Positions 9,475 through 17,603 of a DNA stretch of 56,831 nucleotides are shown piece after piece. Numbering within the stretch: the first letter of the stretch is position 1; every line of letters starts with the position of its first letter. Below the pieces are notes generated by a model. That model worked only from the letters and a program-made list of their open reading frames with translations. It did not search any database and was not told where the DNA came from. Position numbers and translations under genes: made by a program. The stretch covers positions 1-56,831 of the forward strand of contig CALYAD010000027.1 of NCBI GenBank assembly GCA_944393415.1, given 5' to 3'. This DNA is from an uncultured Clostridia bacterium (GTDB taxonomy: Bacteria; Bacillota; Clostridia; Oscillospirales; CAG-272).

Positions 9475-10111
9475 GCTGGCGACGTCTAAAGCTGAATTTC
9501 AAAGGGCGTTGGAGGAACGCCACGGGGCAGAGCTTCAGAAAAAATTTTCAAATTCAACGGTCGCTGTCTGCGGACTTGGCGGACTCGGCTCGAATATTGC
9601 CGTAGCGCTTGCGCGAGCGGGGATAGGAAAGCTTATTTTAATAGATTTTGACAGAGTGGAAATTACCAATCTTAATCGCCAGCAGTATAAAGCGGGGCAG
9701 ATCGGCTGCTACAAAACCGACGCGCTTTCCGAAAATATTGCGGAAATTGCCCCATACATAACGCTTGAAGTGCATAATGTCAGATTGTCTGAAAAAAATA
9801 TAGAGGTTTATCTGAAGAATACCGACGTGATCTGCGAAGCGTTTGACGACCCCGAGTGCAAGGCAATGCTTGTCAATACGGTTCTTGAAAATCTGCCTGA
9901 CAAATATCTTGTCGCGGCGTCCGGTATGGCGGGACTCGGCAGCGCGAACGCTATAAGAACGCGCAGAGTTTCGGGAAAATTTTATCTGTGCGGCGACGGA
10001 GAAAGCGATGTTACCGATGGAACGGGACTTATATCGACGCGCGTCATGTTATGCGCGGCGCATCAGGCGCACACAGCGCTTCGCATAATTTCGGGCGAAT
10101 TTGAAGCATAG
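9467..10111 (+). CDS. thiF: ThiS adenylyltransferase, short ThiF type
   Basis: E1-like enzyme that adenylates the ThiS C-terminus. The 214-residue protein has the nucleotide loop [27 protein letters not shown] and the [11 protein letters not shown] segment. It lacks the C-terminal extension and zinc cysteines of the long MoeB/ThiF type, which fits the short clostridial form. The GTG at 9467 overlaps thiS by eight bases; GGGG just upstream makes the exact start uncertain. Confidence 0.9.
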   Translation: MVELATSKAEFQRALEERHGAELQKKFSNSTVAVCGLGGLGSNIAVALARAGIGKLILIDFDRVEITNLNRQQYKAGQIGCYKTDALSENIAEIAPYITLEVHNVRLSEKNIEVYLKNTDVICEAFDDPECKAMLVNTVLENLPDKYLVAASGMAGLGSANAIRTRRVSGKFYLCGDGESDVTDGTGLISTRVMLCAAHQAHTALRIISGEFEA

Positions 10112-10130
10112 GAGCAATGTGTTTGTCCGT

Positions 10131-10158
10131 AAGAAATCATTTTGAAAAAGGGTTTCTT
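10131..10158. repeat. AAGAAA...TTTCTT hairpin, also found at 14157
   Basis: AAGAAA and TTTCTT frame a loop containing a run of A. A closely related, better paired copy lies at 14157-14187 (GTAAGAAA/TTTCTTAC with CTTTTTCAAAAGGG between). Both sit just after a thi gene and just before an HRE, so they may be a second short repeat family. Confidence 0.5.
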
Positions 10159-10273
10159 CAACCTGTAGAAAAGGTCAATTCGTCAAAAATAATACACAAA
10201 AAGCTTTTGGTCAAAGGGCAAAGCTCCTGTAGTCCTCTGCGGAGGGGGAAATTTTCCATAAAAAAGGAACTTA

Positions 10274-10613
10274 GCGTGAAAGTTATATTACATCGCGTCA
10301 GAATGCGGACGGTTTCACGCGTAAATTTTTTTGCCTAAGCAAAACACGAAAATTTTTCATGTATATCTGAACGTTATATGCAAGACAGCGTGAAAGTTAT
10401 ATTACATCGCGTCAGAATGTGGCTGGTTTCACGCGTAAATTTTTTTGCCTAAGCAAAACACGAAAATTTTTCATGTATATCTGAACGTTATATGCAAGAC
10501 AGCGTGAAAGTTATATTCCATCGTCTCAAAATACGGTGATTTCACGCTTAAATTTTCTTGCGAAAATTTTTCATGTCTATTTTAGCCGCCTCTGGCGGCA
10601 TGAGGTGATTAAT
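10274..10613 (+). repeat. HRE copies 3a, 3b, 3c in tandem (between thiF and thiG)
   Basis: Left arms GCGTGAAA are at 10274, 10388 and 10502, a period of exactly 114 bases. Copies 3a and 3b differ at only a few positions. Both have TTTCACGC, TTTTGC/GCAAAA and CACGAAAATTTTTCATG but no terminal hairpin. Copy 3c has a reduced middle and ends with GCCGCC/GGCGGC, ATGAGG and the thiG start. The whole array has no gene; a forward open frame at 10117-10338 runs through the repeat and looks accidental. Confidence 0.9.
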
Positions 10614-11387
10614 ATGAACAATAATGATAAATTAATAATAGGCGGACATGAGTTTAACTCAAGATTTATACTCGGTTCGGGAAAATATTCGCTAAGTCTT
10701 ATTGAGGCGGCGGTCAGAGACGCGGGCGCGGAGATCATAACTCTCGCTGTTCGGCGCGCCAATACCAAGGAGCGGGAAAACATCCTTGATTATATCCCAA
10801 AAGGAGTTACGCTTCTTCCCAATACGAGCGGAGCGAGAAACGCTGAGGAAGCGGTTCGTATCGCGCGTCTTGCCCGTGAACTTGGATGCGGTGATTTCGT
10901 AAAGATCGAGGTAATGCGCGACTCAAAGTATTTACTTCCGGACAACCGGGAAACGATAAGGGCAACCGAGATACTTGCCAAGGAGGGTTTTATCGTAATG
11001 CCGTATATGTATCCGGATCTGAACGCGGCACGCGATCTTGTAAACGCGGGCGCCGCGACCGTTATGCCGCTCGCCTCACCGATCGGTTCCAACAAGGGGC
11101 TTGCGACCAAAGAGTTTATCCAGATACTTATCGACGAAATAGACCTTCCGATCATAGTAGACGCGGGGATCGGCAGACCCTCTCAGGCATGTGAAGCAAT
11201 GGAAATGGGGGCCGCCGCGGTTATGGCAAATACCGCGCTTGCCACGGCTGGCGATATTCCTATGATGGCGGCGGCGTTCCGTCAGGCGATCGAGGCGGGA
11301 CGCAAGGCTTACCTTTCCGGACTTGGCAGAGTGCTTACCCGCGGAGCGTCGGCATCGGATCCGCTTACGGGATTTCTTCGCGACTGA
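10614..11387 (+). CDS. thiG: Thiazole synthase ThiG
   Basis: Builds the thiazole phosphate of thiamin from deoxyxylulose phosphate, dehydroglycine and ThiS thiocarboxylate. The 257-residue barrel shows FILGSGKY, the [14 protein letters not shown] segment (catalytic Lys region), [10 protein letters not shown] and [11 protein letters not shown], all standard. The start 10614 follows the HRE ATGAGG site; an in-frame upstream start at 10536 would be inside the repeat. Followed by another HRE and thiH, its reaction partner. Confidence 0.96.
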   Translation: MNNNDKLIIGGHEFNSRFILGSGKYSLSLIEAAVRDAGAEIITLAVRRANTKERENILDYIPKGVTLLPNTSGARNAEEAVRIARLARELGCGDFVKIEVMRDSKYLLPDNRETIRATEILAKEGFIVMPYMYPDLNAARDLVNAGAATVMPLASPIGSNKGLATKEFIQILIDEIDLPIIVDAGIGRPSQACEAMEMGAAAVMANTALATAGDIPMMAAAFRQAIEAGRKAYLSGLGRVLTRGASASDPLTGFLRD

Positions 11388-11396
11388 GAGAAGATA

Positions 11397-11586
11397 GCGC
11401 AAAAGATATATTTCATCGCATCATAATGCAGATAGTTTCACGCTCAAATTTTCTGAAAGTACATAGTACTTTTGCTTGGCAAATACTCACAAGGTGAGTA
11501 TTTGCCAAGCACGAAAATTATTCATATCTATTAAAAACCGATTATAACGGTTTTTTAGTCGCCAAAGGCGACATGAGGTGATTAAA
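11397..11586 (+). repeat. HRE copy 4 with long inner hairpin (between thiG and thiH)
   Basis: Left arm is worn (GCGCAAAA at 11397), right arm TTTCACGC at 11436-11443. The middle holds AAAGTAC/GTACTTT (11456-11472) and a perfect 17-bp hairpin, 11474-11490 against 11494-11510, with an AAG loop. Then an AAAAACCG/CGGTTTTT hairpin and the terminal hairpin GTCGCC (11558-11563) / GGCGAC (11567-11572), followed by ATGAGG and the thiH start at 11587. Confidence 0.9.
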
Positions 11587-12840
11587 ATGGAAAACCAATT
11601 TTTTATAGATTCTGAATATTTGTCAACCGAAGCGCTTGCTAAAAAGCATAGGCTTGAGACTGATCCTTCATCCCGCAGAAATCATATGGAATATATGCCG
11701 GGGATGGAGCAGATCGAGTCGGATGTCTGCGCAAACGTTATGGAGCATATGAACTCCTATGATTATACCAAGTACAGCGTAAATGATGTTAAGGCTGCGC
11801 TTGAACACGAGACCTGTACTATCGAGGATCTCAAGGCTCTGCTGTCGCCTGCGGCTGAACCGCTGCTTGAGGAGATGGCTCAAAGAGCAAGACTTGAAAC
11901 AAGCAAGCACTTCGGGAATACCGTATACCTGTTTACCCCTCTGTATATCGCAAATTACTGCGAAAATTACTGCGTTTACTGCGGCTTTAACTGCTATAAC
12001 CATATTAAACGTATGAAGCTGGATAAAGATCAGATCGAAAAGGAAATGAAGATAATAGCCGACAGCGGTATGGAAGAGATTCTTATACTTACGGGCGAAA
12101 GCCGCTCAAAAAGCGATGTAAGCTATATAGGGGAGGCTTGCAAACTGGCGAGAAAATATTTCCGTATGGTAGGACTTGAGATATATCCGGTAAATACCGA
12201 CGAATATAAGTATCTTCATGACTGTGGAGCGGACTATGTAACGGTATTTCAGGAGACATATGACTCGGATAAATATGAGAAGCTGCATCTGCTCGGGCAT
12301 AAGCGCGTGTGGCCTTACCGCTTTGACGCGCAGGAGCGAGCTCTCAGAGGAGGAATGAGAGGAGTCGCGTTTTCGGCTTTACTGGGACTTTCAGACTTCC
12401 GCAAGGACGCTCTCGCGAGCGCGCTGCACGTATATTTTCTGCAGCGTAAATATCCCTATGCGGAAATGTCGTTATCCTGCCCGAGACTCAGACCTATCAT
12501 AAATAACGATAAGATCAATCCGCTTGACGTTCATGAAAAGCAGCTTTGCCAGATACTGTGCGCTTACCGTATTTTCCTGCCGTTTGTGGGTATAACGGTA
12601 TCCTCCCGTGAGAGCGCGGCTTTCAGAAACGGAATAGTGAGAATAGCGGCGACAAAGGTATCTGCCGGAGTATCGACGGGAATCGGAGATCATGAAAGCA
12701 AGTACAGCGGAAAGGAGTCGGACGGAACGGAGGGAGACGAGCAATTTGAAATTGCCGATAACCGAAGCCTTGATAAAATGTATAAAGATATCGCAAGCGA
12801 AGGCCTGCAGCCCGTTCTGAACGATTATCTATATGTCTGA
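11587..12840 (+). CDS. thiH: 2-iminoacetate synthase (tyrosine lyase) ThiH
   Basis: Radical SAM enzyme that splits tyrosine to give dehydroglycine for ThiG, the anaerobic route. The 417-residue protein has the CxxxCxxC cluster in CENYCVYCG near residues 120-128, followed by the SAM-binding LTGESRS segment. The start is ATG 11587 after the HRE ribosome site; a GTG nine bases upstream overlaps the ribosome site. It overlaps the next gene by eight bases. Confidence 0.95.
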   Translation: MENQFFIDSEYLSTEALAKKHRLETDPSSRRNHMEYMPGMEQIESDVCANVMEHMNSYDYTKYSVNDVKAALEHETCTIEDLKALLSPAAEPLLEEMAQRARLETSKHFGNTVYLFTPLYIANYCENYCVYCGFNCYNHIKRMKLDKDQIEKEMKIIADSGMEEILILTGESRSKSDVSYIGEACKLARKYFRMVGLEIYPVNTDEYKYLHDCGADYVTVFQETYDSDKYEKLHLLGHKRVWPYRFDAQERALRGGMRGVAFSALLGLSDFRKDALASALHVYFLQRKYPYAEMSLSCPRLRPIINNDKINPLDVHEKQLCQILCAYRIFLPFVGITVSSRESAAFRNGIVRIAATKVSAGVSTGIGDHESKYSGKESDGTEGDEQFEIADNRSLDKMYKDIASEGLQPVLNDYLYV

Positions 12841-13465
12841 TATAATTGTATTTACAAGCCGCAGGCTTTGCCGGGAGGATTTTCTTGAGCGCATAAAGAA
12901 GCTTGCGCTGGCAAAGCCCGGGGGAATCGTTCTTCGGGAAAAGGATTTAAGTGAGGAAGATTATAAAAGCTTGGCGGTTAAGGCGTTAGAGCTTTGTCAA
13001 AGGTACGGTACGAGCTGTATTTTACATAATTTTGCAAACGTCGCGACAGAGCTTGAATGCAGGGCTCTGCATCTTCCGTTACATATGCTGCGGCGGCTGT
13101 CGGATGCCGAAAAAAAACATTTCGATACTCTTGGAGCTTCCTGTCATTCTGTCGGAGAGGCGATGGAAGCCGAAAGCCTCGGCTGCACCTACGTCACGGC
13201 AGGGCATATTTTTGACACCGACTGCAAAAAGGGGGCGCCCGGGAGAGGTCTGGTATTTTTGGCGGAAGTGTGCAAGACCGTCTCCATCCCGGTTTATGCC
13301 ATAGGCGGCGTCAACGCCGAAAATTTTTCTGACGTAATCAGAGCGGGAGCCGCGGGAGCGTGCCTGATGAGCGGAGCTATGCGGTGTGACAACCCAAATG
13401 AATATCTTTCCGCGTTTGATGGCATGGATTCGGCTAAAGAAAGCAGTGAAAAAAATGAGATTTAA
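12833..13465 (+). CDS. TenI/ThiE-like protein
   Basis: A 210-residue TIM-barrel protein of the thiamin phosphate synthase/TenI superfamily: VLREKDL for the phosphate/substrate strand, VTAGHIFDT, KKGAPGRGL and YAIGGVNAENF. A full ThiE follows directly, so this one is more likely TenI (thiazole tautomerase) than a second synthase, but the motifs I can read do not settle it. It overlaps thiH and thiE, so it belongs to the TPP-controlled operon. Confidence 0.8.
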   Translation: MSDIIVFTSRRLCREDFLERIKKLALAKPGGIVLREKDLSEEDYKSLAVKALELCQRYGTSCILHNFANVATELECRALHLPLHMLRRLSDAEKKHFDTLGASCHSVGEAMEAESLGCTYVTAGHIFDTDCKKGAPGRGLVFLAEVCKTVSIPVYAIGGVNAENFSDVIRAGAAGACLMSGAMRCDNPNEYLSAFDGMDSAKESSEKNEI

Positions 13466-14096
13466 TAAAAATATGTTGCTTCTGTATGCCGTCACGGATC
13501 GTGCGTGGGTAGGCAGACAGACATTATACGAGCAGGTCGAGGACGCTTTAAGGGGCGGGGCTACAATAATACAACTCCGCGAAAAGGAACTCGGTGATGA
13601 TGAATTTATCAAAGAGGCGATTGATATAAAAGGGCTTTGCGGCAGATACAAGGTTCCGCTGATTATAAATGATAATTTGAAGGTCGCGCTGGAAAGCGGC
13701 GCGGACGGTATTCATGTCGGGATTGAAGACGCCCCGGTTTCCGTGATACGGAGTAAAGCTCCGTCGGATTTCATTATAGGCGCGACCGCCAAAACCGTGG
13801 AGCAAGCGCTGGCGGCGGAGAAAAACGGAGCGGATTATCTCGGAGTCGGGGCGGTATTTCCTTCAAAAACGAAGAAAACCGCAATCCGCATAACGGCAGA
13901 GCAATTAAAAGAGATATGTTCATCAGTATCTATCCCGGCTGTCGCTATAGGCGGGATCTCTAAAAGCAACGTTATGGAGTTAAAGGGCGGAGGAATGACC
14001 GGAATCGCGGTAGTGTCAGCGGTTTTCGGAGCAAAAGATATTTGCGCTGAGACCAAAGAACTGAAAAAGCTGGCTGAGATGGCAATATATGGTTAA
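13455..14096 (+). CDS. thiE: Thiamin phosphate synthase
   Basis: Joins hydroxymethylpyrimidine pyrophosphate and thiazole phosphate. The 213-residue barrel shows LYAVTDR, IIQLREKEL, IINDNLKVALE, DGIHVG, IGATAKT, YLGVGAVFPSKTK and VAIGGI in the family order. Start 13455 is chosen because earlier in-frame starts lie deep in the upstream gene; the overlap is 11 bases. Confidence 0.93.
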   Translation: MRFNKNMLLLYAVTDRAWVGRQTLYEQVEDALRGGATIIQLREKELGDDEFIKEAIDIKGLCGRYKVPLIINDNLKVALESGADGIHVGIEDAPVSVIRSKAPSDFIIGATAKTVEQALAAEKNGADYLGVGAVFPSKTKKTAIRITAEQLKEICSSVSIPAVAIGGISKSNVMELKGGGMTGIAVVSAVFGAKDICAETKELKKLAEMAIYG

Positions 14097-14156
14097 TCAG
14101 TTAAAATCTGATTTCAGACCAGCGGGTTATTTTTCAGAAAAGTTTTAGGAAGATTG

Positions 14157-14187
14157 TAAGAAACACTTTTTCAAAAGGGTTTCTTAC
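14157..14187. repeat. GTAAGAAA...TTTCTTAC hairpin after thiE
   Basis: GTAAGAAA (14157-14164) pairs perfectly with TTTCTTAC (14180-14187). It is related to the hairpin at 10131. No T-run follows. Confidence 0.55.
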
Positions 14188-14221
14188 GGATAACATACAT
14201 AGAAAACGTTAAGCCACAATG

Positions 14222-14315
14222 CAGACGGTTTCACGCATATATTTTTTTGCGGAGCAAAACACGAAAATTTTTCAAATTCTGTTTGAGCCGTCTGAAGGCG
14301 GCATGGAGGATTAAA
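14222..14315 (+). repeat. HRE copy 5 (between thiE and thiC)
   Basis: Left arm missing; right arm TTTCACGC at 14229-14236 preceded by the typical ATGCAGACGG. TTTTTGC/GCAAAA hairpin, CACGAAAATTTTTCA, then GCCGTC (14286-14291) / GGCGGC (14296-14301) with a G-U pair, ATGGAGG and the thiC start at 14316. Confidence 0.82.
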
Positions 14316-15620
14316 ATGAGAGAATATACAACACAGATGGACGCCGCAAGGAAGGGAATCATAACACCCGAGATGAAAGCGGTCGCCGCCAAGGAATACC
14401 GCGCCGAAGAGGAGATACGCGAGCTTGTCGCAAAAGGGCAGGTAGCGATCTGCGCAAACAGGCTGCACACCTGTATAGATCCGAACGGCGTCGGGTCTAT
14501 GCTGCGCACAAAAATCAATGTTAATCTCGGGGTATCGCGGGATTGCAAGGATTATGAAATTGAAATGCAGAAGGTGAGAGCGGCGGTAAATATGGGGGCG
14601 GAAGCGATCATGGATCTTTCCTCTCACGGCGATACGCAGCCCTTCCGCAGAAAGCTCACAAGCGAGTGCCCGGCAATGATAGGAACGGTTCCGGTATATG
14701 ACAGCGTTATCCATTATCAGCGGGATCTTGCGACGCTGACGGCGAAGGATTTCATTGATGTGGTAAGACTTCACGCGCGCGACGGGGTGGACTTTGTTAC
14801 GCTTCATTGCGGTATCACGCGAAAAACGATCGATCAGATAAAAAAGCACAAAAGAAAAATGAATATCGTATCCCGCGGCGGATCGCTTGTATTTGCTTGG
14901 ATGAGCATGACCGGGGAGGAGAATCCGTTTTATGAGTATTACGACGAGATACTTGATATCTGTCGCGAATATGACGTTACGATATCTCTCGGGGACGCTT
15001 GCCGTCCGGGGTGTCTTGCGGATTCGGGCGACGTGTGTCAGATAGAGGAGCTTGTACGCCTCGGTGAGCTTACCAAGCGCGCGTGGGCAAGAGACGTACA
15101 GGTTATGGTTGAAGGTCCGGGACACATGCCGCTTGACCAGATAGAAGCCAATATGAAGCTTCAGCAGACCGTCTGCATGGGAGCACCGTTCTATGTACTC
15201 GGTCCGATCGTTACGGACATAGCACCGGGGTATGACCATATTACCGCGGCTATAGGCGGCGCGATAGCCGCGTCGGCGGGAGCGGCGTTCCTTTGTTATG
15301 TTACCCCCGCCGAGCATCTTGCACTTCCGAATGTTGACGATGTGAGGCAAGGTATAATCGCGTCACGTATCGCGGCGCATGCGGCGGATATTGCGAAGAA
15401 AATCCCACACGCGCGGGATATTGACGACGCGATGGCGAACGCAAGAAGGACCTTTGATTGGGAAAAGCAGTGGGAATGCTCCATTGATCCCGAAACCGCA
15501 AAGAGCATTCGGGACAGCAGAAAACCGGAAAATGACGACAGCTGCTCTATGTGCGGTAAATTCTGTGCTGTCAGAAGCATGAATAAGGCGCTCAGCGGCG
15601 AATATATAGATATTTTGTGA
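14316..15620 (+). CDS. thiC: Phosphomethylpyrimidine synthase ThiC
   Basis: Radical SAM enzyme turning aminoimidazole ribotide into hydroxymethylpyrimidine phosphate. The 434-residue protein is the short form without the N-terminal extension; it has MDLSSHGDT, VEGPGHMPLDQI and a C-terminal cluster motif CSMCGKFC near residues 409-416. Start 14316 follows the HRE GGAGG. Last gene of the thi operon; no thiD, thiM or thiL is in the window. Confidence 0.96.
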   Translation: MREYTTQMDAARKGIITPEMKAVAAKEYRAEEEIRELVAKGQVAICANRLHTCIDPNGVGSMLRTKINVNLGVSRDCKDYEIEMQKVRAAVNMGAEAIMDLSSHGDTQPFRRKLTSECPAMIGTVPVYDSVIHYQRDLATLTAKDFIDVVRLHARDGVDFVTLHCGITRKTIDQIKKHKRKMNIVSRGGSLVFAWMSMTGEENPFYEYYDEILDICREYDVTISLGDACRPGCLADSGDVCQIEELVRLGELTKRAWARDVQVMVEGPGHMPLDQIEANMKLQQTVCMGAPFYVLGPIVTDIAPGYDHITAAIGGAIAASAGAAFLCYVTPAEHLALPNVDDVRQGIIASRIAAHAADIAKKIPHARDIDDAMANARRTFDWEKQWECSIDPETAKSIRDSRKPENDDSCSMCGKFCAVRSMNKALSGEYIDIL

Positions 15621-15913
15621 AAATAAAAAAGCGGTGACGCGCTATAAAAAAGCTGAATAGTGTACAATAAAATACTTTTTGATTTTTTGGGAGATCTGAA
15701 ACCTTTTTGCTTTTTTTCCGACATTATAAACAGCAGCGTCAAATGTGATCAGGTGTGGAAAAGTTACTTTAGGTTCATTGCCTGTATTACTTCAGACGTT
15801 ATGCAATATATATATACTGAAGATTCCGGTACTACTTACCATTTGGTTTTCGTAAATGTAAGCTAAGTATCCCGGTTCAAAACGCTGCTTTAAATTATGG
15901 AAGGAATAATCAT
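15621..15913. other. Gene-free gap after the thi operon
   Basis: About 290 bases. A forward open frame of 68 codons (15660-15866) has no ribosome site and a composition unlike a real protein. I saw no clear terminator or promoter. Confidence 0.4.
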
Positions 15914-16822
15914 ATGAACAGGCTTAAAAAAATTTCAAGTATTTTGATCTGCTCTATACTTATTATCGCGTTGTTTCCGGTCGCGGCGGGGGCCGATACA
16001 GGTCCGAAACCGTCTGTCCGCGTTAACTTTTTAAATATGGGTGACGAGCTTTGTTACGCTACGCTGCTCTCGAAAAAAGATTCGACCGGACCGAATTCCG
16101 TATGGGACGGCGATGAAGAGCATATCTATAATTATGACCTGGATATAGAAATATGGAGAGCTTTCGCCGAATATCAGGATGCCGACGGCTTTTACTTTTT
16201 GCAGATAGGCTGGAAGGTAAGCGAAACAAAGGAGATAGCGTGGACATATTATCCGCCGGACACATTCAAAATACTTTTATATTATCCCGAGAGGGATGCC
16301 TTTGTTGTAAGCGGTATCTGCGAGAAGTACGCCTTTGATACCTATTACACCGTGGATATGGAGGGCGTCGATATCAGCTCGGTAGACTACAACGAGGAAT
16401 TGAGTAACGATGACCGTTTGAACGCCTACAGGTCTTACAACTATAAACAGGAGATTATCGCGCTGATTATCCGTATTTTTATCACTATAGTGATTGAAAT
16501 GTGTATTGCTCTTCTGTTTGGCTTCAAAGGTGTAAAGCAGCTTTTGTTCCTTGCTTGTGTGAATACCGCCACCCAGATAATCCTTAATGTTCTGCTGAAT
16601 GTTATTAACTACAGCTCAGGACATATGGCGTTTACGATTAACTATATACTTTTTGAATTTATTGTGTTTGCGCTTGAAGCGGTGCTGTATTGCTCTTTTA
16701 TGGATAGGTTCGCCAAGAAACCTAAGAAAAAAACCTTCTATGTGATATATGCGCTGGTGGCAAACATGGTATCCTTTGGCGCGGGACTTGCTATTGCATT
16801 GGTTTTACCGGGAATATTCTGA
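15914..16822 (+). CDS. Exported membrane protein of unknown function
   Basis: A 302-residue protein with an N-terminal signal-like hydrophobic stretch (residues 10-27, ending AAGAD), an extracytoplasmic domain of about 150 residues rich in Tyr, Trp and Asp, and four hydrophobic segments after residue 185 consistent with a C-terminal membrane domain. No enzyme motif is visible. The start is well placed after GGAAGGAAT. No neighbour explains its role. Confidence 0.7.
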   Translation: MNRLKKISSILICSILIIALFPVAAGADTGPKPSVRVNFLNMGDELCYATLLSKKDSTGPNSVWDGDEEHIYNYDLDIEIWRAFAEYQDADGFYFLQIGWKVSETKEIAWTYYPPDTFKILLYYPERDAFVVSGICEKYAFDTYYTVDMEGVDISSVDYNEELSNDDRLNAYRSYNYKQEIIALIIRIFITIVIEMCIALLFGFKGVKQLLFLACVNTATQIILNVLLNVINYSSGHMAFTINYILFEFIVFALEAVLYCSFMDRFAKKPKKKTFYVIYALVANMVSFGAGLAIALVLPGIF

Positions 16823-16852
16823 TAAAACAGGCTTATATTCGAGGGTTTTGAT

Positions 16853-16897
16853 CAAACTTTTTCAAAAGTTTGCGGATTGTTAAGGCGGAGTCTTAAC
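16853..16897. other. Two adjacent hairpins
   Basis: CAAACTTT/AAAAGTTTG (16853-16872) is followed by GTTAAG/CTTAAC (about 16879-16897). They lie between two envelope-protein genes and lack a T-run, so they are not convincing terminators. Confidence 0.45.
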
Positions 16898-16937
16898 GGA
16901 AATAAACTTTTAATCTTTTTGAGCTGATTTAAGGAGT

Positions 16938-17345
16938 ATGGTGATTAATATTAAAAAATGTATTTATATGGTATTTGCTATATTGTTATTGACTCTTTTA
17001 CCATCATGCGATACTGACCCATATAAAGGAAAGCGCCCGACAGACTATATTAATTCATGTTGGTTGAGTGAGAACTCAAATTATAGCATGTATTTTGAGG
17101 TTAATAATATGAATGAGTCTATTCTCAGAATTGATGACGGAGAAATTATTCATTTTGAGTTTCTTTGGAGCGCTTTTGATTCCGGCGTGAATGTATATGA
17201 ATATGGGAAGAGCGGATATACAGAAAATTTGTTGTTTAAAGGGGAATGTAAGTTCGGTAAAAGCAAATTTGAGGTTAAACTCTCAGAAAAATACGATATT
17301 TGCGTTGGACTTCCGGATACCTTAATTTTTGAGAGAGTTGGATAG
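16938..17345 (+). CDS. Small predicted lipoprotein
   Basis: A protein of about 135 residues with a hydrophobic start and a lipobox-like LLPSC near residues 20-24, then a soluble domain with alternating aromatic and charged residues. No family recognised. The ATG at 16938 is only one base from GGAG; the in-frame GTG at 16941 or a later start may be used. Base composition is more AT-rich than purA downstream. Confidence 0.6.
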   Translation: MVINIKKCIYMVFAILLLTLLPSCDTDPYKGKRPTDYINSCWLSENSNYSMYFEVNNMNESILRIDDGEIIHFEFLWSAFDSGVNVYEYGKSGYTENLLFKGECKFGKSKFEVKLSEKYDICVGLPDTLIFERVG

Positions 17346-17425
17346 CTCTGCTTCAATTAAAGTAAACTGACTTTATGAAAGATATCGGCGAAAAATAAAA
17401 AAATTATTAATATTTCCGCTATCTA

Positions 17426-17454
17426 TTGACATTGGGTGAAAAAAGCGGTATACT
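17426..17454 (+). promoter_or_regulatory. Promoter upstream of purA
   Basis: TTGACA (17426-17431) and TATACT (17449-17454) with 17 bases between them. Confidence 0.75.
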
Positions 17455-17515
17455 AAAAAAGGCACGGTATGAGGCCGGATGTTTTCCGGATACTTGTCCC
17501 ATGCTTTTTTACTTT
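17455..17515 (+). promoter_or_regulatory. Structured leader with T-run before purA
   Basis: AAAAAAGGCA at the 5' side can pair with TGCTTTTTT at 17502-17510, enclosing CCGGA/TCCGG and smaller pairs, so the leader can fold into one long imperfect hairpin ending in a T-run. Being between promoter and gene, it behaves like an attenuator rather than the end of the previous gene. It does not match the purine riboswitch consensus. Confidence 0.5.
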
Positions 17516-17603
17516 TAATAACCGGGTGGCTGGTTAAAAGCGATTGATGCGGGAAGTAAAAAAGCTGACCCGAACAATCAAAAATAAACAGGGGGAAAAA
17601 CGA

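Noticed and set aside
10117..10338. Forward open frame of 73 codons after thiF
   Set aside because: It runs through the hairpin and into the repeat array; composition is low-complexity and it has no ribosome site of its own.
10274..10613. Tandem repeats that might be a CRISPR array
   Set aside because: Units are 114 bases, nearly identical throughout with no short-repeat/variable-spacer pattern, and belong to a dispersed family with defined hairpins.
15660..15866. Forward open frame of 68 codons after thiC
   Set aside because: No ribosome site, unlikely composition, and no resemblance to a known protein.
17455..17515. Purine riboswitch before purA
   Set aside because: The conserved core and the two interacting loops of the purine aptamer are not present.
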